A stretch of DNA of 64,000 bases, taken from Caballeronia temeraria. Its GTDB lineage: Bacteria > Pseudomonadota > Gammaproteobacteria > Burkholderiales > Burkholderiaceae. How positions within the stretch are numbered: position 1 is the stretch's first letter; every line of letters starts with the position of its first letter. Under the pieces are notes generated by a model, which had not been told where the DNA came from, searched no databases, and worked only from the letters and a program-made list of their open reading frames with translations. A program made the translations under genes and the position numbers. The DNA is taken from the NCBI RefSeq assembly GCF_001544795.2, contig NZ_FCOI02000007.1, positions 62,001 to 126,000 on the forward strand, given 5' to 3'. Positions 8,012 to 18,158 of this stretch are shown here, in pieces.

Positions 8012-9016
8012 TCAGCGCGCGAAGTAGTCCTTCACCGCGCGAATGACGGTGTCGATATCCGCGCGCGAGACATCGCGATGCGTGACGAAGCGCGACGCGT
8101 AGAGCATCTGCATGAGAATGCCGCGCTCTTTCAGGAAGGCTTCGAGCGGCGCGCAATGCGCCTCGGGAATCTGCGCGAAAACCATGTTGGTCGCGTGCGA
8201 ATGCACCTTGACCGCGTCGATCTGCGCGAGGCCGGCGGCGAGATGCGCGGCGTTGTCGTGGTCCTGTGCGAGGCCATCGACGTGATGATCCAGCGCGTAC
8301 AGGCACGCTGCAGCAAGCACGCCCGACTGGCGCATGCCGCCGCCGAGCACCTTGCGCCAACGGCTCGCGACATCGATCAATGCCTTCGATCCGACCAGCA
8401 CCGATCCCACCGGCGCGCCCAGCCCTTTCGAAAAACAGATGGACACCGAGTCGAACGGCGCGCACAACGCACTCACCGGCTTGTCCGATGCCACCGCCGC
8501 GTTGAAGACGCGCGCGCCGTCGAGATGCGTCGCGAGACCGCGATCGCGCGCGAGCTGCGTCGCTGCGTCGACATAAGAAGCCGGCAGCACCTTCCCGCCG
8601 ATGGTGTTCTCCAGCGCCAGCAAGCGCGTGCGCGCGAAGTGATTGTCGATGGGCTTGATCGCCGCCGCGATCTTGTCGAGCGGCAGGGAGCCATCGGGGG
8701 CGTTTTCGATCGGCTGCGGCTGGATGCTGCCGAGCACCGCCGCGCCGCCCCCTTCGTATTTGTACGTGTGTGCGTGCTGTCCGACGATGTACTCGTCGCC
8801 GCGCGCGCAATGCGCCATCAGCGCGGCGAGATTGCTTTGCGTGCCGCTCGGGAAAAAGAGGCCCGCTTCCTTGCCGGTGCGCGCGGCGAGCGTGGCCTGC
8901 AACTCGATGACGGTGGGATCGTCGCCCCAGACGTCGTCGCCGACTTCGGCGGCGGTCATGGCGGCGAGCATGGACTTGCTGGGACGGGTGACGGTATCGC
9001 TGCGGAGATCGATCAT
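8012..9016 (-). CDS. ltaE: Low-specificity L-threonine aldolase
   Basis: 334 residues of the PLP-dependent beta-eliminating/aldolase family. The N-terminal signature MIDLRSDTVTRPS, the motif FFPSGTQSNLAAL and the PLP-lysine motif SICFSKGLGAPVGS are all present. The enzyme splits L-threonine and L-allo-threonine to glycine and acetaldehyde in the cytoplasm. It sits between the two arms of the urate degradation cluster. A candidate terminator (9080-9107) separates it from allA, so it probably has its own promoter in 9017-9080. A functional link through glycine and glyoxylate is possible but is only inference. Confidence 0.92.
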   Translation of the reverse strand: MIDLRSDTVTRPSKSMLAAMTAAEVGDDVWGDDPTVIELQATLAARTGKEAGLFFPSGTQSNLAALMAHCARGDEYIVGQHAHTYKYEGGGAAVLGSIQPQPIENAPDGSLPLDKIAAAIKPIDNHFARTRLLALENTIGGKVLPASYVDAATQLARDRGLATHLDGARVFNAAVASDKPVSALCAPFDSVSICFSKGLGAPVGSVLVGSKALIDVASRWRKVLGGGMRQSGVLAAACLYALDHHVDGLAQDHDNAAHLAAGLAQIDAVKVHSHATNMVFAQIPEAHCAPLEAFLKERGILMQMLYASRFVTHRDVSRADIDTVIRAVKDYFAR

Positions 9017-9079
9017 CGTGAGTTCGGGGCGTTGGAAAGAGTCGTCGGAAATGAGCCGACTATCTTAACGCCACAAAAG

Positions 9080-9107
9080 CAAAAAGACCGGCCACACCGC
9101 GCCGGTT
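9080..9107 (-). terminator. Candidate terminator after allA
   Basis: On the minus strand, ACCGGC (9106-9101) pairs with GCCGGT (9092-9087) over an 8-base loop and is followed by CTTTTT. It lies 28 bases past the allA stop and would end the puuE-uraD-alc-allA transcript before ltaE. Confidence 0.7.
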
Positions 9108-9134
9108 CTTCCCGAGCCCGAAGAGGCGGCGGCC

Positions 9135-9638
9135 TTACCGCATCGCCTCTTCCGTCAGCCACAACGATTCCTTCAGATCCTGCTCGTTGAGGTTATGACC
9201 TTCGCCGCCGCCGCGATCGACGACGATGTAATCGCTCACCTTGCCCAGCGCGAGCAGCGGATGATGCCACACGCCTTTCGCATAATTGACGCCCTGCCAG
9301 CCGCTCGTGACGAACGCGCGAATCTTCGACTCGTCGAGATCGCCCGCGGGCGCCACGACGACGAGATACGGCCGGTCATCGAGCGGAATGAACGCCTGGC
9401 TGCCGAGCGGATGACGCTCCATCATCTTGCATTCGAACGGCAGCGTGCGCGGCTGGCCACGAAACAGATTGACGATCGCGTGGCCGCCCTGATCCGTCAC
9501 GTCGACGTTGCACAGATCGTGAAAGCGGATCGTGGTGCCGAGGTTGATCGGGATCTGCTTCGCGCCATCGAGTTCGATGACATCGCCAAAGGGCTTGAAC
9601 GCAGCGCGCGTCAACGGTTCGATAGCCAGCTTTTTCAT
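9135..9638 (-). CDS. allA: Ureidoglycolate lyase
   Basis: 167 residues, the usual length for AllA. It starts [20 protein letters not shown] and contains the family motifs [15 protein letters not shown] and [10 protein letters not shown], both contributing to the cupin-like active site. It splits (S)-ureidoglycolate into glyoxylate and urea, the last step of the route encoded here. Its ATG shares one base with the TAA stop of alc (TAATG), which points to translational coupling. A candidate terminator follows. Confidence 0.95.
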   Translation of the reverse strand: MKKLAIEPLTRAAFKPFGDVIELDGAKQIPINLGTTIRFHDLCNVDVTDQGGHAIVNLFRGQPRTLPFECKMMERHPLGSQAFIPLDDRPYLVVVAPAGDLDESKIRAFVTSGWQGVNYAKGVWHHPLLALGKVSDYIVVDRGGGEGHNLNEQDLKESLWLTEEAMR

Positions 9639-10648
9639 TATGCGAGGGTTCCGAGTAGACGAAGACGCGACACGCCGCCGTCAGGATAAATGTTGAAGCG
9701 CACGTGCGTCACCGGGCCGAGCGCGGCCAGCTCCGGCTCGAAGAAATGCTGCTTGTCCATCTGCAGCTTCTGTTCGCCGAGCAGCACCGGCCAGAACATG
9801 GCCTGCGTGACGAGCGAGCTGTCCGTGCCGCCCTTCACGTACGCCGCCTGCAACGAGCAGCGATCCGGGAAGTTGCCCTTGAAGTGCGCGGTATCCACTT
9901 CGACCTTCTTGATGATGCCCGGCTGCGCGAGCGCGACGATACACCAGTCGTTGCCCGGCTCGCGACGGCGACGCGTTTCCCAGCCGTCGCCCATGTTGAC
10001 GCCGCGGCCCGGCATCAGCAACGTGGATGCGAGACCGAAGTGCTGGTTGTTCGTGCCGACCATGTACGCGCCGTTTTCCATCGCGCCGAGATCGACGAGC
10101 TGGTTGCGGTCCGCGTTGCTCCAGTCGAGCTGCGGCTGACCGTAGACACGCAGACGCGCGATGCCGCCATCCGGATAGATATTCACGCGCAGATGCGTGA
10201 ACGGCTTGGCGTCCGCAACTTCGAGATAGTGGTGGCTGTTGCCCTGGAGCGTCGTCGACGGGACGATCTCCGTCCATTGCGTCGACTGGTTCGGCGCGCC
10301 GTCGATGACATGCGCGCCTTCGATCGACGCCGCCGGCGGGAAATTGCCGGTGAAGTGGCTCGTGTCGACATCGATGCCCTTGATCACGCCCGGACGCGCG
10401 AGCTTGACGATGCACCAGTCATAGCCCGTCGTGCGCTTGCGGCGCGTTTCCCAGCCGTCCATCCACTTGCCGTGATCGTCGTACTTGCCGGGAATGAACA
10501 CCGCCGGCTCGGGATTGAGCATGCGATCCTTCGGCGCGAAGAAATCGTCGCTCGCCTCGAGTGCCTGCGCGCCCAGACGCGGGTCCGCAAGATTCACATA
10601 GCGGCGCGTGAATTCGGGCGCGTTGGGATCGAGTGTCGGAATTGCCAT
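9638..10648 (-). CDS. alc: Allantoicase
   Basis: 336 residues built from two homologous allantoicase domains. The internal repeat is easy to see: [20 protein letters not shown] in the first half and [20 protein letters not shown] in the second, each followed by a VDT(S/A)HF(T/K)GNFP segment. It hydrolyses allantoate to (S)-ureidoglycolate and urea. An in-frame start lies 12 codons upstream, but the ATG at 10648 has AAGGA before it and matches the family N-terminus. It starts 32 bases after uraD and overlaps allA by one base. Confidence 0.96.
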   Translation of the reverse strand: MAIPTLDPNAPEFTRRYVNLADPRLGAQALEASDDFFAPKDRMLNPEPAVFIPGKYDDHGKWMDGWETRRKRTTGYDWCIVKLARPGVIKGIDVDTSHFTGNFPPAASIEGAHVIDGAPNQSTQWTEIVPSTTLQGNSHHYLEVADAKPFTHLRVNIYPDGGIARLRVYGQPQLDWSNADRNQLVDLGAMENGAYMVGTNNQHFGLASTLLMPGRGVNMGDGWETRRRREPGNDWCIVALAQPGIIKKVEVDTAHFKGNFPDRCSLQAAYVKGGTDSSLVTQAMFWPVLLGEQKLQMDKQHFFEPELAALGPVTHVRFNIYPDGGVSRLRLLGTLA

Positions 10649-10680
10649 TGTTGCGTCCTTATCGTGACAGTGAATGCGGA

Positions 10681-11202
10681 TCAAGCCTGAATCAGGTCGT
10701 TCAACCTGAAACCGGCGATCCGGTAAATCTGGTCGAGGCTCGTGCGCAGTTCTTCGGCGCGGTCGTGATTCACGCGCTCCTCGAAGTTCGCGATGATCCC
10801 GTGACGGTCATACCCGCGCACCGCGAGAATGAACGGAAAGCCGAACTTCTCGCGATACTGCGTGTTGAGCGCCTGCAACCTGTCGAACTCTTCCTGCGTG
10901 CAGAGATTCAGGCCCGCGCCGCTCTGCTCGCGCGTCGATTCGGCGGTCAGTTCGCCGCGCACCGCTGCCTTGCCCGCGAGTTCCGGGTGCGCGTTGATGA
11001 GCGCGAGCTGCTTTTCGTCGCCGGCCGTTTCGACGATGCGCGACATCGCCGCGTGCAGCGTGTCGATGTCCTTGAAGGGCCGCTGTTGCGCGGCGGCTTC
11101 CGGCACCCACGGCGAGTGCTCGAAAATGCCCGCGAGCACCGTCACGAACGTGTCGGCGGGCATGGTGTTCAATTGGTCGAGTGTGTATTGCATCGCCTTC
11201 AT
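10681..11202 (-). CDS. uraD: OHCU decarboxylase
   Basis: 173 residues. It has the OHCU decarboxylase core, including the catalytic-histidine motif [11 protein letters not shown] and the C-terminal [15 protein letters not shown] segment. It decarboxylates OHCU stereospecifically to (S)-allantoin, completing the three-step conversion of urate begun by PuuD and UraH. The ATG at 11202 overlaps the TGA of puuE as ATGA, a 4-base overlap that supports this start. A second ATG three codons downstream is possible. Confidence 0.95.
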   Translation of the reverse strand: MKAMQYTLDQLNTMPADTFVTVLAGIFEHSPWVPEAAAQQRPFKDIDTLHAAMSRIVETAGDEKQLALINAHPELAGKAAVRGELTAESTREQSGAGLNLCTQEEFDRLQALNTQYREKFGFPFILAVRGYDRHGIIANFEERVNHDRAEELRTSLDQIYRIAGFRLNDLIQA

Positions 11203-12149
11203 GCCGCCGTCCCGTTGTTGGATTTTTCGAAAGGATGTTGTTCGCGCCAGTGACGCGCGATGTCGGCACGCCGCGTGACCCACACGCGATCGTGCTTCTC
11301 GATGTGATCGAGGAATTTCTGCAGGCCGCGGAAGCGTCCCGGGCGGCCCAGCAAGCGGCAGTGCATGCCGATGGACAGCATCTTCGGCGCTTCGTCGCCT
11401 TCTTCGTAGAGCACGTCGAATGCGTCTTTCAGATACGTGAAGAAGTGATCGCCCGTATTGAAACCCTGCGGCGTCGCGAAGCGCATGTCATTGGTGTCGA
11501 GCGTGTACGGCACGATCAGATGCGGCTTCTTCTCGCCGCCCGTCACTTCCACTTCGGTCCAGAACGGCAGGTCGTCGCCGTAATTGTCCGAGTCGTACAG
11601 GAAACCGCCGTATTCCGCGACCAGCCGATGCGTATTGGGACTGTCGCGCCCGGTGTACCAGCCGAGCGGACGCACGCCCGTCACGCGCTCGATGGCTTCC
11701 ATGCCGAGGCGCATGTGTTCGGCTTCGCGCTCCGGCGACATGTCCTGATAGTGAATCCAGCGATATCCGTGGCACGCGATCTCATGCCCCAGCTCGACGA
11801 ACGCCCTCGCCAGTTCCGGATGCCGCTCGATCGCCATGCCGACGCCGAAAATGGTCAGCGGCATGCCGCGCTTCTCGAATTCGCGCAGAATGCGCCACAC
11901 GCCCGCGCGCGAGCCGTATTCGTAGATCGACTCCATGCTCATGTGACGCGAGGGATACGCCGCCGCGCCCACGATCTCCGACAGGAACTGCTCCGAGCCC
12001 GGATCGCCGTGCAGCACGCAGTTCTCGCCGCCTTCTTCGTAATTGAGCACGAATTGCACGGCGACGCGCGCGCGTCCCGGCCAGTTCGCCTGCACCGGGT
12101 GGCGGCCGTAGCCGATCAGGTCGCGTGGGTAGTTCGGATCGAGTGACAT
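11199..12149 (-). CDS. puuE: Allantoinase, polysaccharide-deacetylase type
   Basis: 316 residues of the polysaccharide deacetylase (NodB-like) fold, with the PuuE N-terminus DPNYPRDLIGYGRHP and motifs FVLNYEEGGE, GHEIACHGYRWIHY and LSIGMHCRLLGRP. PuuE-type allantoinase hydrolyses (S)-allantoin to allantoate and is unrelated to the AllB amidohydrolase. The ATG at 12149 was preferred to a TTG six codons upstream. It heads the tightly packed puuE-uraD-alc-allA set. The gap before it holds a terminator-like hairpin and a near-palindrome resembling the sites upstream of gntR. Confidence 0.95.
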   Translation of the reverse strand: MSLDPNYPRDLIGYGRHPVQANWPGRARVAVQFVLNYEEGGENCVLHGDPGSEQFLSEIVGAAAYPSRHMSMESIYEYGSRAGVWRILREFEKRGMPLTIFGVGMAIERHPELARAFVELGHEIACHGYRWIHYQDMSPEREAEHMRLGMEAIERVTGVRPLGWYTGRDSPNTHRLVAEYGGFLYDSDNYGDDLPFWTEVEVTGGEKKPHLIVPYTLDTNDMRFATPQGFNTGDHFFTYLKDAFDVLYEEGDEAPKMLSIGMHCRLLGRPGRFRGLQKFLDHIEKHDRVWVTRRADIARHWREQHPFEKSNNGTAA

Positions 12150-12183
12150 GGCTGGCGTTCTGCTCAAGCGTTGGGAAACGGGA

Positions 12184-12193
12184 TTGTCGACGA
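12184..12193. promoter_or_regulatory. Candidate GntR/FCD operator upstream of puuE
   Basis: TTGTCGACGA, within the near-palindrome ATTGTCGACGAT, lies 35 bases before the puuE start. It differs little from the ATTGTCAACAAT site in front of the gntR gene. The form TTGT-NN-ACAA is the sort of dyad bound by FCD-type GntR regulators. This site is a weaker match than the two near gntR. Confidence 0.4.
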
Positions 12194-12205
12194 TTCAGTG
12201 TAGCT

Positions 12206-12249
12206 AAAAGACCCGGACGCGCCCATACATCAGGGCGCATAATCCGGGT
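12206..12249 (-). terminator. Terminator-like hairpin between the racemase gene and puuE
   Basis: On the minus strand ACCCGGA (12249-12243) pairs with TCCGGGT (12217-12211), and inside it GCGCCC (12238-12233) pairs with GGGCGC (12224-12219). CTTTT follows. It would end, or attenuate, the permease-racemase transcript and leave puuE-uraD-alc-allA under its own promoter. Confidence 0.65.
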
Positions 12250-12282
12250 CACGTCATCGGTATGTGTCCGGCGGGAAGGCCA

Positions 12283-13017
12283 TCAGCGCGGGCTGAAATC
12301 CGACAGCACGCCGTCGTACCGTTTCGCCAGCGGCCGCGCGAAGTCGCCGCGTTTCGCCGTGTGCAATCTCAGCGCGATCAGCGCCTCCGCCCACTTCACC
12401 GCGGCCGTCACGCCCTCCACCACCGGCGCGCCGATCGCCTCCTCCACTTCGCGGCAGAACTCCGCCATGCCCGCGCAGCCGAGGACGATGGCGTCCGAGC
12501 CGTCCTCGTCGAGCGCGCGCCGGCATTCGTCGATGATCGTCTGACGCGCGGGCGACCCCGGCACGTCCAGCTCTAGCACGGGCACGTCGGTCGCGCGGAC
12601 GTTCTTGCAGAAGCGCGACATTCCGTAACGCTCCGCGAGATGCCACGCCATGCCCACCGTGCGCTGCAAGGTCGTGACGACAGAAAATCCCGGTGCGATG
12701 ACGCTTGCCGCGTGCATCGCCGCCTCCGCGATGCCGATCACCGGGCCGCGCGCCAGCTCGCGTGCGGCGTAAAGGGCCGGATCGCCGAAGCAGGCGATCA
12801 CGTAGCCGTCGAAGCCCTGCTTCTCGCCCGCTTCGACTTCCGCGAGCAGACCGAGCGACGCGATCGCCTCGTCGTAATAGCCTTCGATGGACGGCGGGCC
12901 CATCGTCGGGCTGACGGCGACGATCTCCGTGCCGGGCGCGGCGACCTCGCGGGCGCAGCGGCCCATCGAGTCGGTCATGCGCTGCGTCGTGTTCGGGTTG
13001 ATCAGTTTGATGCGCAT
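12283..13017 (-). CDS. Asp/Glu/hydantoin racemase family protein, probable allantoin racemase
   Basis: 244 residues. It begins MRIKLINPNTTQRMT, the standard opening of hydantoin and allantoin racemases, and has the two expected catalytic cysteines in YVIACFGDPAL and VLGCAGMAEF. These enzymes invert the stereocentre of 5-substituted hydantoins. Allantoin is a ureidohydantoin that racemises only slowly, and the neighbours are an NCS1 permease and puuE. Conversion of (R)-allantoin to the (S) form is therefore the best guess, similar to HpxA. A hydantoin racemase role is less likely because no hydantoinase or carbamoylase gene is nearby. It is 51 bases downstream of the permease. Confidence 0.82.
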   Translation of the reverse strand: MRIKLINPNTTQRMTDSMGRCAREVAAPGTEIVAVSPTMGPPSIEGYYDEAIASLGLLAEVEAGEKQGFDGYVIACFGDPALYAARELARGPVIGIAEAAMHAASVIAPGFSVVTTLQRTVGMAWHLAERYGMSRFCKNVRATDVPVLELDVPGSPARQTIIDECRRALDEDGSDAIVLGCAGMAEFCREVEEAIGAPVVEGVTAAVKWAEALIALRLHTAKRGDFARPLAKRYDGVLSDFSPR

Positions 13018-13068
13018 TGCTGTTCTCCACGTACTGCTTCGAAAGGTTCTCTCAGGTTCTATCTTTTT

Positions 13069-14562
13069 TTAAACCGGGCGCTTGCGGTCGGCGAGGAAGT
13101 AATAGAACACCGCGCCCAGGCCCGCACCGATGAACCACGAGAAGTTCGCAGCACCTTCGAGCGACGGCAGCATCACGCAGAGAATCGCGATCACGGCGGC
13201 CGGCAGGAGCGCCATCACGGCGCGGCGGTTCACGCCCTTCGTGTACCAGTACTTGCCTTCTTCGGACACCGTGTAGAGATCGTCGACGACGAGCTTGCCG
13301 CGCTTCACGAGGTAGAAGTCGAGGATCAGCACGCCATACAACGGTCCGATGAAGCTGCCGAGAATATCCAGCGTGTAGTGAATCACGGCCGGGTTGTTGA
13401 ACAGGTTCCACGGCGTGATGAAGATCGACGCGACCGCCGCCATCATGCCGCCCATGCGCCAGCTGATGAGCTTCGGCGCGACGTTCGAGAAGTCGAAGGC
13501 CGGCGACACGAAGTTAGCGACGATGTTGATGCCGATGGTCGCGATCGTGAAGGTCAGCGCGCCCAGAATCACAGCGGACGGATGATCGATGCGGCCGACG
13601 GTTTCCACCGGATCGGTGATCAGCTGGCCGAACACCGGCAAGGTCGCAGCAGTCGTGATGACGGTCACGAGCGAGAACGCCAGGAAGTTGACCGGCAGAC
13701 CCCAGAAGTTGCCGCGCTTCACGCTGCGAAAGCTCTTGCCGTAGCGCGAGAAGTCGCCGAAGTTGAGCATCGGACCGGAGAAGTAGGACACGACGAGCGA
13801 GATCGCGGTAATCATCACGGGAATCACTTCCATGCCGTGATACTTCACGCCGCCGAGATTCAGACCGATGTTCCTGATGCCCGCGCGCCACACCATGTAG
13901 CCGGCGAGAATGAACATCACGACATAGACGGCGGGACCGGCGAAGTCGATGAACTTCTTGATCATCTCCATGCCGCGCCAGAACACGACGGCCTGCAGCA
14001 CCCAGAGCAGCATGAAGCCCGCCCAGCCGAGCGCCGAGAGTCCGACGAAGCCGTACTTGTGCACGTCGGCGTAAGGCATCAGCGACGGCACGAACTTCAG
14101 CACGACGATGACGAGCGCGCTCGACGCCAGATACGTCTGGATGCCGTACCACGCCACCGCGATGAGCCCGCGAATCACGGCGGGAATATTCGCCCCGAGC
14201 ACGCCGAACGTGGCGCGGCACGCGACCGGATAAGGCACGCCCGCCACCTGGCTCGGCTTTGCGATCATGTTGCACAGCGCATTCACGAGCCCGATGCCGA
14301 TCAGAAGCGACACCAGCACTTGCCAGCTCGTCAGGCCGAGCGCGAAGAGACTGCCCGCGAACACGTATCCGCCGACGCTATGCACGTCCGACATCCAGAA
14401 CGCGAAGATGTTGTACGCACCCCAGGTCTGATTCTTGAGCGGGGCGAGGTCCTCGTTATACAGACGGTCGCTGTAACCGGCGGGCAGATCCGGGTCGTGT
14501 CCCGATGTCTGCTCTTCGTATTGAGGCAGGGCTGAGCTGCCGGATGCACTGAACTGGGCCAT
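13069..14562 (-). CDS. NCS1 family permease, likely allantoin or related purine/hydantoin importer
   Basis: 497 residues, with about twelve membrane segments. The N-terminus contains NEDLAPLKNQTWGAYNIFAFWMSD (around residues 36-59), the conserved opening of NCS1 nucleobase-cation symporters. A later helix has RATFGVLGANIPAVIRGL, which lines the substrate site in relatives. It would import allantoin, uracil, cytosine or a hydantoin across the inner membrane with sodium or protons. Its position at the head of the racemase and allantoin degradation genes favours allantoin. The start ATG at 14562 is preceded by AAGGAGACGTC, a good ribosome binding site. Confidence 0.88.
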   Translation of the reverse strand: MAQFSASGSSALPQYEEQTSGHDPDLPAGYSDRLYNEDLAPLKNQTWGAYNIFAFWMSDVHSVGGYVFAGSLFALGLTSWQVLVSLLIGIGLVNALCNMIAKPSQVAGVPYPVACRATFGVLGANIPAVIRGLIAVAWYGIQTYLASSALVIVVLKFVPSLMPYADVHKYGFVGLSALGWAGFMLLWVLQAVVFWRGMEMIKKFIDFAGPAVYVVMFILAGYMVWRAGIRNIGLNLGGVKYHGMEVIPVMITAISLVVSYFSGPMLNFGDFSRYGKSFRSVKRGNFWGLPVNFLAFSLVTVITTAATLPVFGQLITDPVETVGRIDHPSAVILGALTFTIATIGINIVANFVSPAFDFSNVAPKLISWRMGGMMAAVASIFITPWNLFNNPAVIHYTLDILGSFIGPLYGVLILDFYLVKRGKLVVDDLYTVSEEGKYWYTKGVNRRAVMALLPAAVIAILCVMLPSLEGAANFSWFIGAGLGAVFYYFLADRKRPV

Positions 14563-14931
14563 GACGTCTCCTTCATTGGCTGCTTGCGTGATGAAAAAAC
14601 TGCAAATGCTCGGGGTTCAAGCTTCGATCGGATGCCTTCGCTGACGTATCGAACGTTTCGAACGTTTCGAATCAGCGCGGCATTCTTCGGATTTGCGTTT
14701 TCGCCTTGGGGCATGAGGCCAAGAGCGCGGGGCCTTTGCCCGGCACGCCCGCCCTGCGGCGACTTTCATTTCACGCTCTGATGAGCGTCCTGTTCGATGC
14801 AGCGCACGCTGCGAGTTTTTGCGCGTGCAACTCTCCACGCGCCCGGCGCGTCGCGCGGGGCACGGTCTCCCATTATTTAGTCCTGCTTGATTCAGCCGAT
14901 GGCAGACGCTCCGGTCTGCCGTCTCACTGCC
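14563..14931. promoter_or_regulatory. Intergenic region upstream of the NCS1 permease
   Basis: No gene is supported. It holds a 9-bp tandem repeat, CGAACGTTT twice plus CGAAT (14650-14672), about 90 bases before the permease start, which could be a regulator site. GGCAGAC (14901-14907) and GTCTGCC (14914-14920) form a stem-loop just past the gntR stop without a clear T run. No promoter boxes could be assigned confidently. Confidence 0.35.
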
Positions 14932-15678
14932 TTAACTATCGAGCGCCTTTTCGCGTTCGGCGGGCCGGGTGAATACTTCCTTCAGATCGACCGCGCCGCG
15001 AGCCGGCCGCTCCAGCATCTTCAACTCGACGTCGCGCAGATGTTGCGCCATCAGCACGCCGGCTTTGGCTGCGTCGCCGGCATCGAGCGCGGCGAGAATC
15101 TCTTCGTGGTCCTCGAACGAACACGAACTCTTGCCGAGCGATTCATACAGCGCCGAGATCAGCGTCGACCGTGCCACGAGTCCCGACAGACATTCGCACA
15201 ACACCGTGTTGCCGGTCAGCGCGGCGAGTTCGGTGTGGAATTCGCCAGAGAGTCTGATCCACGAAGAAAAATCGTGGCTTTCGAAGGCGCGGCGTTCTTT
15301 TCCGATCGTCGCGCTGATCGACTTCAACCGGCGCACCCCGTGCCCTTGCGCGATTCGATCCACCACCGCCAGTTCGATGATGCGGCGCATCTCGAACACT
15401 TCATGCACTTCCTGCAGCGACGGGCTTGCCACGAAAGCGCCGCGATTCGGCTCCAGATCGACGAGCCTTTCGTTCGACAGTTGCGCAAGCGCCTGGCGGA
15501 CCGTACCGCGCTTCACGGCGAACACCTCGCACAACTGCGCTTCGGTCAGCTTCGCGCCCGGCGCCAGCCGATGCTCGAGGATCGCGGCGCGGATGTTTTC
15601 GGCGATCGACTCGGCATTCGCCCCGTTCGGAGCGGAATCTGAAGCATTCGATGCAACACTACGCTTGGTGTCGGACAT
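14932..15678 (-). CDS. GntR family regulator, FCD subfamily
   Basis: 248 residues. The N-terminal winged helix (around residues 25-85) includes LAPGAKLTEAQLCEVFAVKR and GTVRQALAQLSNERLV, standard for GntR. The rest is the all-helical FCD ligand-binding domain, with the FEMRRIIE segment and the His-containing SGEFHTELA motif. FCD proteins usually sense small carboxylates and repress nearby catabolic genes. Its position upstream of the permease-racemase-puuE genes on the same strand suggests it controls allantoin catabolism, perhaps in response to an acidic intermediate. Two TTGT-NN-ACAA dyads lie upstream of its own start, so autoregulation is likely. Confidence 0.9.
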   Translation of the reverse strand: MSDTKRSVASNASDSAPNGANAESIAENIRAAILEHRLAPGAKLTEAQLCEVFAVKRGTVRQALAQLSNERLVDLEPNRGAFVASPSLQEVHEVFEMRRIIELAVVDRIAQGHGVRRLKSISATIGKERRAFESHDFSSWIRLSGEFHTELAALTGNTVLCECLSGLVARSTLISALYESLGKSSCSFEDHEEILAALDAGDAAKAGVLMAQHLRDVELKMLERPARGAVDLKEVFTRPAEREKALDS

Positions 15679-15722
15679 GATGTGCTCGCTTGCATGTTAA
15701 GCATCTTAGAATCGACATAAAG

Positions 15723-15734
15723 ATTGTCAACAAT
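15723..15734. promoter_or_regulatory. Candidate GntR/FCD operator 1
   Basis: ATTGTCAACAAT is a 12-bp palindrome (ATTGT-CA-ACAAT) 45 bases upstream of the gntR start codon. It matches the dyad class TTGT-NN-ACAA recognised by FCD-type GntR proteins. A second copy lies about 130 bases further upstream. Confidence 0.6.
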
Positions 15735-15852
15735 TCATTTGAGAATTTGACTCTTCGGGGCGGAATTTTGGATCGCAGATTTCCCTCAACTCCAATGCCA
15801 ACAAGGCTTCGTGCGGATTTCGCAAGTTTTTGTCAGCATTGCCAGCACTTTT

Positions 15853-15862
15853 TTGTTGACAA
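15853..15862. promoter_or_regulatory. Candidate GntR/FCD operator 2
   Basis: TTGTTGACAA reads on the other strand as TTGTCAACAA, identical to the core of operator 1, about 129 bases away. The pair could support looping repression of gntR. Confidence 0.55.
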
Positions 15863-15976
15863 TTCATGCGGCGCACTTGGTGCGTAGGCAATTCGTGGAT
15901 GGTGCATATTAAGACCGTTAGTTGCAAAAATGGACTTAAAATAAGGCGCTCATCTGAACGCCTTATCGCGCCTTGG

Positions 15977-17882
<1,906 letters not shown>

Positions 17883-18158
17883 CGGGGATTACGACCGATT
17901 TACACCCGCGAACGGGCGCGGTCTGTCACGATTTCCGTTGGTTAGCTCGAAGTCGGAAAGCAGCCGGAAAACCACGCTCGCGCGTTGTTCGGCACGTCTC
18001 GACAATCCAATGCACATTCTATCAGTGGCGGCCGCGCCGGTTTCGTCGAAGACAGATCGGTTTGCGGTGCATCGCCGTATACCGGGCTTATCACCGTCCT
18101 TATGCGTCGTTTGCGCAACATTCGTTGACTGGCCGCAACAATCGTGCTTGTGCGATGA

